DNA of 64,000 nucleotides from M3007 sp044350425 (GTDB lineage: Bacteria; Bacteroidota; Bacteroidia; Chitinophagales; Saprospiraceae). The position numbers were made by a program, and so were the translations under genes. The notes beneath the pieces are model-generated. The model was not told the origin of the DNA. It saw only the letters and a program-made list of their open reading frames with translations, and did no database searches. This document shows, one piece after another, positions 18,743 to 28,487 of the stretch (positions within the stretch are counted from its first letter, which is position 1; every line of letters begins with the position of its first letter). The stretch is from positions 1 to 64,000 of the forward strand of contig JBILHS010000004.1 of assembly GCA_044350425.1 (NCBI GenBank), written 5' to 3'.

Positions 18743-19489
18743 CTATTTCTTCTTATACATCGCAAACTTAGCGATCCCCATCCGCTGCAGCCAATGGCAA
18801 AAGGAAACTCGTAGTACGCCTAAGCCATACTTCATACTTCTGCTAAAGTTGATACTGGAAGCTTCTTCAAAGTATTTGGTCGGGCAGGTTACTTCACCAA
18901 TATCGAAGCCGGCATATACGATCTGGGACAGCATCTCATTGTCGAACACAAAATCGTCCGAATTCTGGTTGTAATTGATGCCCAGTAAAACCTCCTTGCT
19001 AAAAGACCTGTAGCCCGTATGGTATTCAGATAACTTATAGTGAATCAATATGTTCTGAGAGAACGTTAGGAAGCGGTTTGCGATATATTTGTACATCGGC
19101 ATGCCACCTTTCAAAGCGCCCATGCCCAGGATACGCGAGCCCAGTACCACCGGATACAATTCTTCGCCAATAATATTGACCATACTCGGGATCAATTTTG
19201 GCGTGTACTGATAATCCGGATGCAACATAATGACAATATCCGCTCCGATTTCAAGTGCCTTGTTGTACAGCGACTTCTGATTGCCTCCGTAGCCCGTATT
19301 TTTTTCATGCACGATCACATGCTGGATGCCCAGCGAGTGTGCCAGTTCAGCAGTATTATCCTTGCTGTTATCATCGCAAAGAATGACCTCATCCACCAGA
19401 TCGAAAGGAATCTCGCGATAAGTTTTTTCAAGGGTCTTGGCGGCGTTATAGGCCGGGAGTACGACGACTACTTTTTTATTTTTGTACAT
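18743..19489 (-). CDS. Family 2 glycosyltransferase (dolichol/polyprenyl-phosphate sugar synthase-like)
   Basis: The 248-residue protein is a GT-A fold enzyme: VVVLPAYNAAKTLEKTYRE at the N-terminus, VDEVILCDDNSKDNTAE as the nucleotide/metal segment, and DIVIMLHPDYQYTP, where the acidic residue after HPD is the expected catalytic metal site (variant of DxD). The late part (EASSINFSRSMKYGLGVLRVSFCHWLQRMG) has one membrane-associating helix. Such enzymes usually move a sugar from a nucleotide donor to polyprenyl phosphate. The exact donor is unknown. The gene is isolated: repeat element on its 3' side, leuS about 110 bases beyond its start. Confidence 0.88.
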   Translation of the reverse strand: MYKNKKVVVVLPAYNAAKTLEKTYREIPFDLVDEVILCDDNSKDNTAELAHSLGIQHVIVHEKNTGYGGNQKSLYNKALEIGADIVIMLHPDYQYTPKLIPSMVNIIGEELYPVVLGSRILGMGALKGGMPMYKYIANRFLTFSQNILIHYKLSEYHTGYRSFSKEVLLGINYNQNSDDFVFDNEMLSQIVYAGFDIGEVTCPTKYFEEASSINFSRSMKYGLGVLRVSFCHWLQRMGIAKFAMYKKK

Positions 19490-19568
19490 TATTTTAGGCG
19501 TATCTATTGTTGGGAGGGGGCGATTTTGGACTGAGTTTAACTTATTTGGCTAGGCCGTTTAGATTTAA

Positions 19569-19598
19569 TTCCTACGGCTGAAGCCGCCGGTACATAGA
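19569..19598. repeat. REP-like palindrome (CGGCTnAAGCCG family), copy 2
   Basis: TTCCTACGGCTGAAGCCGCC followed by GGTACATAGA contains the stem CGGCT/AGCCG. It lies just beyond the 3' end of leuS. See the copy beside the RAYT gene at 9581. Confidence 0.7.
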
Positions 19599-19600
19599 GA

Positions 19601-22600
19601 TCACACCACCAGATTAATCATTCTGCCCAGCACAAAAACGACCTTCTTAGGCGCGTTGCCTTCGAGCCACTTTTGCACCAGTTCCAGATCCAGGGTGGCC
19701 TTTTCGGCCTCTGCGGCAGTGATGCCCGCAGGAAGTTCGATGTTGGCGCGAAGTTTTCCGTTGATCTGGATCGGATAATTGACCGTATCTGTTTTCAGGT
19801 GCTCCTCGTTGTGAACCGGCCAGTTGGCATCACAAACGGTGGTGTTATGGCCCAAGCGATGCCACAATTCTTCAGCAATATGCGGTCCGAAAGGCGCGAT
19901 CAGAACCACCAATGGCTCCAGTACCGCACGTTTGGAACATTTCAGGCTGCGAAGTTCATTGGTCGCAATCATGAAATGACTGACACAGGTATTCATGCTC
20001 ATCCGCTCAATATCGTCCGTCACTTTTTTGATACAGTTGTGCAGGATACGCAGTTCATCGCGGGTAGGCGCCTCCTCGGTGATACGGAAGTTTTCTCCGT
20101 CAAAAAACATACTCCAGAACTTGCGCAAAAATCCGCTTACCCCCGTGATACCCTTTGTGTTCCAGGGCTTTGCATCCGTGATCGGCCCCAGAAACATTTC
20201 AAACATCCGGAAACAATCGGTCCCATGCTCGGCGATGATATCGTCCGGATTGACCACATTGAACTTGGACTTCGACATTTTCTCCACCTCCCAGGAGCAG
20301 GTACAGTTTCCTTCCGGGCAAAGTTTGAAATTCGCCTTGGCAAACATGGGCGTGGCCAGTGCTTTCTCCCAGACCAGCACGTCATTGTCTACGATGTTCA
20401 CATCTACGTGCAGTTTGGTCACTGATTCCGGACTGTATTTATACAACAGGTTGTGCGAGACAAACAGCTGTTCACCAACGGGGTCTTCCGAAGTTACAAT
20501 GAAACTTTCGTAGCTTTTCAGGGCCATGCGTATTTTTTCAGCAATAAGCTCGGGGTTATTGATCTGGTCGATCAGTTCTTCCGTATAAAGCAGGAGCATG
20601 CGTTTACCGTCTTCCAAAGCCGCACTCCGGATACGCTCAATTTTATCCACCTGCTTAATGGAAGTGACCTCTATCACCAGATTATTGGTGGCAAATGCAA
20701 AGTCATAAGTGATCTCTTCCTCATGCTCCGGACCTGATATTTCAATGGGTCCTTCCTCTTCAAAAAAGGGTTTGAGTACTTTGATCCACAGATACTCTTC
20801 AAAGAAACGCTCCTTGGCTCGATAAACAAAATTCGAACGCCCCATGATCATCCCCTGATTCACCAGTTTTTGCGCAAATTCCCGATGCGGCACCAAACCA
20901 AGGTCGTACAAAAAGTGATTCCAGAAACGGCTGTACAACAAGTGCCCCACAGCATGTTCAGAACCGCCAATGTAAAAATCTACCTTTTGCCAGTAATCCA
21001 TCGCCGCTTTGGAACAAAATTCCTGGTCATTGTGTGGATCCATATAGCGATAGAAATACCAGGAAGACCCCGCCCAACCGGGCATCGTGGAAAGCTCGTA
21101 CTTCCATCCTTTGGCGCGTGCGAGAGGTGGCTCACCTGTTTCAGTGGGCAGATATTTGTCTACCGCAGGCAATACCAATGGCAATTCCTTTTCGTCTAGC
21201 ATATGCGGCACGCCGTCTTCCCATGAGGCCGGAACCGGCTCGCCCCAATAACGCTGTCTGCTGAACACAGCATTGCGGAGTTTGTATTGCGTTTTTCCGC
21301 GACCAAGTCCCTTATCTTCAAGCCATTGAATCAGGGTAGGTACTGCTTCGGCATAGGTCATGCCATTGACCATCCCAGAGTTGATATAGCGACCTTCCTT
21401 ATTGGCGTCCGCTGCCGTGCCCAGATCTTTTTGGTTGTCCATGATCGGCACGATCGGGAGCTTGAACTCGGTAGCAAAATTCCAGTCCCGCTGATCGCCG
21501 GAAGGAACAGCCATCACTGCACCAGTGCCATAGCCTGCCAAAACATAGTCGGCGATCCAGATAGGAACGCGCGCACCATTGGCCGGATTGATGGCATAAG
21601 ACCCGGTAAAAACACCCGTGGCCTTACGGGTATCGGCCATACGTTCTATTTCCGTACGGCCGGAGGTCCACTTGATATAGCCTTCTACCTCGTTGTGCTG
21701 TTCGGGGGTGGTCAGGGTTTTAACCAGATCGAGTTCGGGAGCGATGACCATAAAGGTTACCCCGTAAATGGTGTCTACCCGGGTGGTGAACACTTCAATA
21801 TTCAATTGATCAAAACCCTCTACTGCAAATCTGACCGATGCCCCCACCGATTTTCCGATCCAGTTGCGTTGTTGCTCCTTGATCGATTCCGGCCACTCGA
21901 TATGGTTCAGACCTTCCAGCATCCGGTCGGCATAGGCGGTGATCCGCATGACCCATTGTTTCATGAGTTTGCGTTCTACCGGATGTCCGCCCCGTTCGCT
22001 TACCCCGTCTTTTACTTCATCATTGGAAAGTACTGAACCCAGGGCTGCGCACCAGTTCACATATTCTTCACCGGGGAAAGTGATGCGGTATTTGAGCAAA
22101 AAAAGCTGCTGCTCTCTTTTACTCCAGGCATTCCACTGTGCTGCTGTGATCGTTGGCGTATCATCGTCACAAACTGCGCGAATGCCCACATTGCCTGAAA
22201 CAGCAAACCGAGCTTCCAGCGCGCTGATCGGAAGCGCCTTGTCAGCAGCCAGGTCATAATAGTGATTGAACAGTTGGATAAAGATCCACTGGGTCCATTT
22301 ATAAAAATCCGGCGAGGAGGTTTGCACCTCACGGCTCCAATCAAAGGAAAATCCAAGGTTACCCAATTGTTCGCGGTAACGGGCCAGATTCTGCTCCGTA
22401 GTGATTGCAGGGTGCTGGCCTGTTTGAATGGCATATTGTTCTGCGGGAAGACCAAAAGAGTCGAAGCCCATCGGATGGAGCACGTTAAACCCGCCCAGGC
22501 GCTTGTAACGAGCAAGGATGTCTGAAGCAATATACCCAAGGGGGTGACCCACGTGCAAGCCTGCTCCACTTGGATAAGGGAACATGTCGAGGACGTAATA

Positions 22601-22696
22601 CTTCGGCTTATCCTCTTGATTTTCAACTTTGTAAGTGCTGTTTTCGATCCACCACTTTCGCCATGTAGGCTCAATTTCGCTCGGTCTGTATTCCAC
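19601..22696 (-). CDS. leuS: Leucyl-tRNA synthetase with a ~113-residue insertion
   Basis: The 1031-residue class I synthetase charges tRNA-Leu. It has the HIGH-type site HVGHPLG (residues 48-54), a CP1 editing domain at ~220-420, and KMSKS at residues 806-810. Bacterial LeuRS of this phylum is usually ~920 residues. The excess is one block, residues ~627-742, placed in the leucine-specific region just before KMSKS, between GRSNFVYR and VGEQLFVSHN. The block has a readable alpha/beta core (EEITYDFAFATNNLVIEVTS) with D665 and E676 spaced like a PD-(D/E)xK nuclease site, then a charged helix. The rest of the enzyme reads normally, so I take the insertion to be tolerated. There is one REP-like palindrome immediately downstream. 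Confidence 0.96.
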   Translation of the reverse strand: MEYRPSEIEPTWRKWWIENSTYKVENQEDKPKYYVLDMFPYPSGAGLHVGHPLGYIASDILARYKRLGGFNVLHPMGFDSFGLPAEQYAIQTGQHPAITTEQNLARYREQLGNLGFSFDWSREVQTSSPDFYKWTQWIFIQLFNHYYDLAADKALPISALEARFAVSGNVGIRAVCDDDTPTITAAQWNAWSKREQQLFLLKYRITFPGEEYVNWCAALGSVLSNDEVKDGVSERGGHPVERKLMKQWVMRITAYADRMLEGLNHIEWPESIKEQQRNWIGKSVGASVRFAVEGFDQLNIEVFTTRVDTIYGVTFMVIAPELDLVKTLTTPEQHNEVEGYIKWTSGRTEIERMADTRKATGVFTGSYAINPANGARVPIWIADYVLAGYGTGAVMAVPSGDQRDWNFATEFKLPIVPIMDNQKDLGTAADANKEGRYINSGMVNGMTYAEAVPTLIQWLEDKGLGRGKTQYKLRNAVFSRQRYWGEPVPASWEDGVPHMLDEKELPLVLPAVDKYLPTETGEPPLARAKGWKYELSTMPGWAGSSWYFYRYMDPHNDQEFCSKAAMDYWQKVDFYIGGSEHAVGHLLYSRFWNHFLYDLGLVPHREFAQKLVNQGMIMGRSNFVYRAKERFFEEYLWIKVLKPFFEEEGPIEISGPEHEEEITYDFAFATNNLVIEVTSIKQVDKIERIRSAALEDGKRMLLLYTEELIDQINNPELIAEKIRMALKSYESFIVTSEDPVGEQLFVSHNLLYKYSPESVTKLHVDVNIVDNDVLVWEKALATPMFAKANFKLCPEGNCTCSWEVEKMSKSKFNVVNPDDIIAEHGTDCFRMFEMFLGPITDAKPWNTKGITGVSGFLRKFWSMFFDGENFRITEEAPTRDELRILHNCIKKVTDDIERMSMNTCVSHFMIATNELRSLKCSKRAVLEPLVVLIAPFGPHIAEELWHRLGHNTTVCDANWPVHNEEHLKTDTVNYPIQINGKLRANIELPAGITAAEAEKATLDLELVQKWLEGNAPKKVVFVLGRMINLVV

Positions 22697-22750
22697 GATG
22701 CAAGAAGGTTTTGTTTTGCTGAGCGGCGAAATTACTGCTTTTAGTGAAAT

Positions 22751-25429
22751 TTAATTTGGAAGACCTTGCCTACCAAACAAATCCCACCGCAATGCCTGCT
22801 GAATAGTGCCATTATTTACCGCCCCCTTCTCGCTGGCTTCTGGCAGAAAGAAACCAATATTGGTCCTGTTCACAGATGGATTTGGCTGGTTTTGATACAA
22901 CTCAAAGCCAATTCCGCTGACGGTCATGCCTTCTGCAGACCTGAAGCGAAAAGCCAGCCCCTGTCGTTCTACACTTCCTTTATCCGAAAGCAAATAGGCT
23001 TCTGCCCGGGTGATGGAGCCTGACAGGCCCAGCATTTGGCTCAATTTTCCAGACTTTGTAGCCTGGAAACGGAGGGTGAACTACTGGCTCCCTCCAGCAA
23101 ATCCATTGGAATAGTCGACTGAAACTGTTGCTGCGTCCTGGAAAACCAAACCAAAATTGCCTGCAAATACATATTCCGACTCCCGCACATCTGCCACTTC
23201 GAGGCCATTGAGCAGTAGGGTAAACTGGAAGCCTAATAATTGTTTTACTGATTTGAAAGTGACGTCAAAGGACACCCCGGCCACCACATTCTGTTCTTGA
23301 ACGTCGAACAGGGCAATTCCTGTGCTCCGTTCCGAGGAAGGCATGGTGGCGTTGGCTATGACCGATCCGTTTACATCGCCAATCTTTACCCCGACAAAAT
23401 CCTCGCCGTTCTGACTCACCATGGCGTCCGCTGCGATCATTTTATAGGGCGAATTCAGAGGTTCAATTCCCAGAATATGCTTGGATATCAAAACCAGGTC
23501 ATAAGTAGTCACCCCATTAAGCGGATTGTCGTCCTTCTCCGGTGCGATGGTGAAAGTAGAGGAATTTGTTACGGCATATAAACCCAAACTGTCAGTAAGG
23601 TCCAAAAATGCATAAGGCGGCGAAAAAGTACTGGTACCCGCTACCGTTACGGTACCTTCTTCTACGCCCTCATTTTGTTCTGTTTTTAAAACACCGGTGG
23701 CGTTGATGTGGTCTGCTGTCGGGCAATTGCCCAGATTGTCCTGGATCACCAGGAATACTTCGCAATAATCTGCATTGCCCGCTGCATCCAGCGCCCAGAT
23801 CTCCACACAGTGAAAACCGACATCGGTGCAGTCGTAGGTCACACCATCAGAAGGAGAATTATTGAACGGAAAGCCCGAACCAATCCCATATTTGCGAATG
23901 CCGATCCTGATCTGGTCCGAGGGCGTACAGTTGTCTTCCGTAAACTGCAGAAAATCTGCAGAAAAAAGTTCTACTGTACCGTTCGCCTGCATACTGACGG
24001 ACAAACCACCTGCACATAATACCGTGGGCGCTTTGCAATCTTTCACCGTAAAGGTGTATTCGTATTCCTTATTATTGCCACATCCATCTGTGATAAACCA
24101 TTTGATCTTGTGGGTACCATGGGGCAGTTCGGGGGCGACAAAAGTGTTTTGCGCCTGCTGGGTATTCCAGCGTACACAGGCTATTTTGTTGTTGCATACC
24201 ACGGTCTCCTCGATCGCAAATCCATATTTCTGATTGCTCGGTACCGGGCGGCCATCAAAGGACCTGGGGGTGCCTCCACCAGTATCATACAATCATTGGT
24301 ATTTCCGTTGCAATCTGTTGCCCGAAATACCACCGTGAACGTGTCTCCTAAGTCACCGCAACAAAACAGGACGTTTGCCGCAAAAAGGGTGTCTGAGCAA
24401 GCATTCGGAAACATCCGCGCTACCTGAAAGCCCTGTAAGCAGCATTTATCATAAGAGCCGTTGTCAAAGGTGCTCTCATGTACCTGAGTGGTTCCGCCCG
24501 CCGAAAGCGACACGGTTGTAAATTGATCACATGCCGCCACCGGAGGCGCCAGGTCTGCAACCTTCAACTTAAATGTGCAGAAACGGTCATATCCGGAGGA
24601 CAATTCATCACAGGCGCCTGTTCATCTGCGACTTTGATCACCTGCGTATGTCGAAGTACGCCGGAGGCGCAGGCATCCAGAATGGTCCATTCCCGCACCA
24701 CTTTGTAGGTACCATCACAAACCTCTATTACAGCATCTTTATAATTTGACTGGATGCTGCAGAATAACGGAGCACCCATAAAATAGGGAAACCCTTGCAG
24801 ACCCTGGCTTTCAATCCACTCCGGGGTCGGATAAGCGTAGGTACAATTGACCCCCGGGGCATCGATCCCATTATAGCCTGGTGGCAGGCTCAGGTCGGCC
24901 AGGGCTGGACGTACCAGACCGATTGTTTGGATACAGGTGACTGAATTGCCGGATGCATCCACAGCGGTCCATTTTCTGGAAATGATATTGGTTAAGCCAG
25001 AGGCACAGCTTTGCGGAATTTCTGTATCAACCGAGCTGAGATTGAATCCCTCGCAATCCGAATGATCTTTTGGTCTGCGCTGGCGTCTCCATCGAAGTCA
25101 TCCGGAATCGTAACAGGAAAGTAACTGCTGCCCCCGGGACTCATGGCATTGCAAAATTGCTGATTCATGAGATTGAGCGGAGTTGTCGGGTCCAGGTCAA
25201 ACTCAAACCGGGCGGCGTGGCCGGATGGATTGCATTGTCCGAAGCTGACATTTGGACCGCACAGTAAAAGGATCCAGCACAATAAGGCTGGGATAGCCAA
25301 TCCTTTCCCCACGAAAGATTGGCGCATGGTGTGCCCCTCAGCCAGGGCCCGGATGTAAAAATTTGTCGTTCCCATGTAATGCTTTACGTTGAAAATGATC
25401 TCAAAAAAGAATCCGGCTGGTATCACCAT
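22751..25429 (-). pseudogene. Decayed T9SS-exported protein gene (HYR-like and dockerin-like parts; four breaks)
   Basis: Five minus-strand fragments, read in order 25429-24992, 24962-24564, 24603-24181, 24292-23081 and 23044-22751, form one original protein. Fragment 1 holds a signal peptide (LLCWILLLCGPNVSFGQ). Fragments 2-4 have HYR/PKD-like beta segments with CNSDTL-type cysteine pairs (TLFAANVLFCCGDLGD). Fragment 4 has a dockerin-like calcium block (SKHILGIEPLNSPYKMIAADAMVSQNGEDFVGVKIGDVNGS). The last one begins a type A sorting domain (ELYQNQPNPSVNRTNIGFFLPEAS) and then breaks. Three joins need a one-base shift and the fourth (23081-23083) is an in-frame TAG. Either this is true decay or the assembly has clustered indels; the in-frame stop plus three shifts favours decay. 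Confidence 0.8.
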
Positions 25430-25608
25430 GACTCTAGTTGCCCTTCTCTGCGGATTAAAAAAAGTGCTTGTTTATATGTTTGATAGGACAAAAGTGCGGG
25501 CAATTCGCGTGGGGGGGTAGGACAGCAAATGGGGTTTGGTCGCCCGGTGGTTTTGGGCTTTTTTTTGCAATAAAAATTCGTAAAAACTTGCACAAACAAC
25601 CAAAAGCC

Positions 25609-26206
25609 ATGATAGTAATCATAGGGGCAGGTATTGCAGGATTAACCTGTGCAAAATATTTGAAAGACAAGGGCATTGAAGCTATCTTATTAGAGGCCTC
25701 CTCCGGAGTAGGTGGACGAGTACGCACCGATGTGGTAGACGGCTATACGTTGGACAGGTGGGGGCAGGTACTTTTAACATCTTATCCTGAAGCGCAAAAA
25801 TTGTTGAATTACAAGGACTTGTGCTTTAAAAAAATGCCTTCGGGCGCGGGTATCCGGCGGGGTAACACATTTTCTGTTATGCCCAATCCTTTGAAAGATT
25901 TTACATCAGCCCCACAAGCCCTGTTTGCGCCAGTGGGTAGTTTGGGCTAAATTAAAGGTTTTACAACTCAATTTGAGCCTGAAAAATGCGCCTGAACCCA
26001 CGGCGTTTAATGCACCTCAAAAGCAAAGTACGCTCGATTTCCTCAGAGAATTTGGATATTCTGACACCATCATTGCGCGTTTTTTCAAGCCCTTTTTCAG
26101 GGGTGTTTTTCTGGAAAATGGGACCACGATTGAAGCCGAAAAAATTATACTCGCCACCAATGCCAATCAGAAGATACTAGTGCCGCGCCCGGCTATTAAG
26201 GTATGA
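25609..26206 (+). pseudogene. Truncated FAD-dependent amine oxidase/phytoene desaturase-like gene
   Basis: The head MIVIIGAGIAGLTCAKYLK is a Rossmann FAD-binding site (GAGIAG) followed by LLEASSGVGGRVRTD, the GGRxRT motif of the amine-oxidase/NAD(P)-binding family. The reading frame stops at ~25950, and a shifted frame continues as QKQSTLDFLREFGYSDTIIARFFKPFFRGVF. There the sequence jumps to LENGTTIEAEKIILATNA, the late part of the same family, so a block of roughly 100 residues (the substrate domain) is absent. Thus there is one frameshift plus one internal deletion, and no complete enzyme can be made. Confidence 0.8.
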
Positions 26207-26336
26207 ATTGGGGAGGCAAATTTTTTCTTTATCAAGGCGTGAGAAGGGCGCAATGCGGGACATTTTAACCGACGAACAACGCAGAGAAAGGAAAAATTAG
26301 ACCGCCATATTCACACCTTAATGGACGGACGCGGCA

Positions 26337-26513
26337 CTAGCAGCGTAAAAAGCATATAGCACTTATAATCAGCGCCCAAATACCTCCATGGAATTGTCGA
26401 AAAGTTATACTACTGTCCTCAATTCCCTTCCTGTTTCTTATTGCAGAAATTACAGAGTATACCCCTCCAAAAAGGAATAAAAACCCAAGGAAAAAATAAG
26501 TTTTAGGACTCAT
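26337..26513 (-). CDS. Tiny two-helix membrane protein (58 residues)
   Basis: An ORF of 58 codons begins with ATG at 26511-26513 and ends in TAG. The product has two hydrophobic segments: a first run YFFLGFLFLFGGVYSVISA (residues 6-24) and a second near the end (GIWALIISAICFL). The pattern FLG-x-x-x-LFGxYSxIxAIxN is reminiscent of small Imm17-type immunity proteins, but I could not confirm this, so I leave it as a hypothetical membrane protein. It lies between two pseudogenes; a TTTG-rich stretch upstream (about 26540) may hold the promoter. Confidence 0.4.
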   Translation of the reverse strand: MSPKTYFFLGFLFLFGGVYSVISAIRNRKGIEDSSITFRQFHGGIWALIISAICFLRC

Positions 26514-26639
26514 TTCACTGTTTTATCTGCACAAACCTTTTGAGCTAAGATTTAAACCTTAGTTTGGAAATTACATCTGATACTTCTCCGCCGGAGCCGT
26601 TTCTGCCGCCTTCGTCTGTTAAAAGCTTTCAAATTCATC

Positions 26640-27432
26640 TTAAGCACCCGCATCCCGGGTAGTCGGTGGCGCAGATTCCGCAGGCGTAGGCAATACTGTC
26701 TCAAAGCAGTTGATCCCTTTGTCAAACCAATTTAAAAGTGCTTCCACTGTGGGTTTTTCCGCAGCTGCCGAAATCGTGACCGCAGCAGGCGGGGTCATGC
26801 TCTGATCATCTGCATAGCGGTCGGTCGGTACATATCCAACCAGCTTGGAGCCGCAGAAAAAGGGGCTCAACAAAAAGTAATCGCTTGTCTTAGTGCCCTG
26901 AAAAGCCTCGTCCTTGAGCGGGTTTATCAGGTTCAGACGGGTATTGATGAGCGGATGCGGACTGATGTAATCTTTTCGATCGTCCGATTTCGCATTGAAG
27001 ACTTTACCCAGGGGCATGTTTTCCTGTTTGCCCGAGAATCTCAGAAACAGATCTGCCAGTTGTTTGCGGTAAAAACGGTGGAAACTCAAGGCGTTGGGAT
27101 TGGTAAAAAAGCCCAGGAAGAGCAGTAAAACTGCATTGATGGCATGGGGCACCATGCTATCCACGGTAATATTCCCAACACCTTTATACTCCGCGATCAA
27201 CACCCAGGCACACACCAAAAGGCCAACACTCACCAGGACTGACTCCAGCCGATTGAAAACCTTCGAAATTCCCAGATTGATGGTGGCGGAGCGAATACCG
27301 CCGCCGGACAGGGCAATGCCAAACCAGTTCGGATTCGCCTCCGTGCCGTGCTCCATACCGAGCTTTTGGCGGCGAAGCAGTAAATGTTCCTGTTCCTTTT
27401 GAATTACTTCCTTGCAATGGACTTGGTTTCAT
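26640..27432 (-). pseudogene. Decayed patatin-like phospholipase gene
   Basis: The protein fragment contains FGIALSGGGIRSATINLGI, the oxyanion-hole segment of the patatin lipase family, and later LSFHRFYRKQLADLFLRF, PLINTRLNLINPLKDEAF and FFLLSPFFCGSKLVGY-like blocks found in large membrane-associated patatins. The expected nucleophile elbow GxSxG is missing between them, which implies an internal deletion. The reading frame continues upstream of the first ATG as KEVIQKEQEHLLLRRQKLG but without a start codon, and the codons nearer 27432 read in another frame. Coordinates mark the visible decay. Confidence 0.65.
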
Positions 27433-27595
27433 TGAACTAAACCGTTGACGGTGATGGGAGTAATATGCCGTTGTTTAGTTTTGCTGCGGAAAGGAAATTC
27501 TGCAAATTCCCGCTGCTGCCTATCTTGCGGCAAATTTGGGAATAAAAAACTATTTTTTAGGGTTTCGTCCCACTTTAACCTTCAACCCATCCCAC

Positions 27596-28477
27596 ATGCG
27601 CGTCTTGGTTTACGGCAAACAGTATAAAGAGAAAGACTTGCCCCAAGTGCAGGAAGCTTTCGACGCACTCCGGGCTGAAGGCTTCGAGATCAGTATTTTT
27701 GCAACTTACCTCGAAAGTATTGAAAAAGAGGTTAAGCTACCCAACGACTACCAGTCCTTTGAAGGTTATGACGATTTTCGCACTCAAAACATTGATTTTA
27801 TCATGGTTTTGGGCGGAGATGGTACGATGCTAGCCGCTACTACCCTGGTACGGGATTCCGGGGTTCCGATGCTTGGCATCAACCTGGGGAGACTGGGCTT
27901 CCTGGCCAGTATTGAAAAGACCCATATCCGGCACAGCGTTGAAATGCTTGCCCGGGGACAATACCGGATCGAAGAACGGTCCACGATCTATTTGGAAAGC
28001 AATCCACATATTTTTGGAGAATTACCTTTTGCCCTTAACGATTGCACCCTGCTCAAGCGTGATACTTCATCGATGATCACCATCCATACTTTTCTGAATG
28101 GAGACTATCTGAGTTCCTACTGGGCGGATGGGATCATCATTGCCACACCAACAGGAAGCACCGGTTATTCGCTGAGCTGTGGAGGCCCGATCATATTCCC
28201 GGATTCAGCCAATTTTGTCATTACCCCGGTTGCGCCGCACAACCTGAATGTTCGTCCGCTGGTACTCTCCGACGATTCGGTTATTTCTTTTGAAATTGAA
28301 GGCCGTGCCGATAATTTTATCTGTTCCCTGGATTCGCGATTTGAATTGGTGGGGAACCATCACCAATTGGCCGTCCGGAAAAATGATTTTCCGATCCGCC
28401 TGGTGCAATTACAGGACACTACTTTTCTTAATACGATCCGGGCCAAGCTGGGCTGGGGAGAAGATGTTCGGAACTAA
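27596..28477 (+). CDS. nadK: NAD kinase
   Basis: The 293-residue product (start ATG 27596, MRVLVYGKQY) makes NADP+ from NAD+ and ATP. Motifs are present and well placed: LGGDGTML (the GGDG triphosphate loop), NLGRLGFLA, and ATPTGSTGYSLSCGGPI, which are the family's binding and catalytic segments. I discarded the upstream ATG at 27536 as it extends beyond the normal start. The gene stop is 10 bases before the next ATG (EAD-protease), so nadK and that effector are likely to share a transcript. Confidence 0.95.
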   Translation: MRVLVYGKQYKEKDLPQVQEAFDALRAEGFEISIFATYLESIEKEVKLPNDYQSFEGYDDFRTQNIDFIMVLGGDGTMLAATTLVRDSGVPMLGINLGRLGFLASIEKTHIRHSVEMLARGQYRIEERSTIYLESNPHIFGELPFALNDCTLLKRDTSSMITIHTFLNGDYLSSYWADGIIIATPTGSTGYSLSCGGPIIFPDSANFVITPVAPHNLNVRPLVLSDDSVISFEIEGRADNFICSLDSRFELVGNHHQLAVRKNDFPIRLVQLQDTTFLNTIRAKLGWGEDVRN

Positions 28478-28487
28478 TTTTTTTACC

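Noticed and set aside
20471..20818. Intein in leuS
   Set aside because: The insertion has no splice-junction Cys/Ser at its start and the end (SHNL) lacks the following Cys/Ser/Thr, so it is not an intein.
28248..28487. Longer EAD-protease start at 28248
   Set aside because: It would overlap nadK by 230 bases in another frame; the ATG at 28488 just after nadK fits the domain start.
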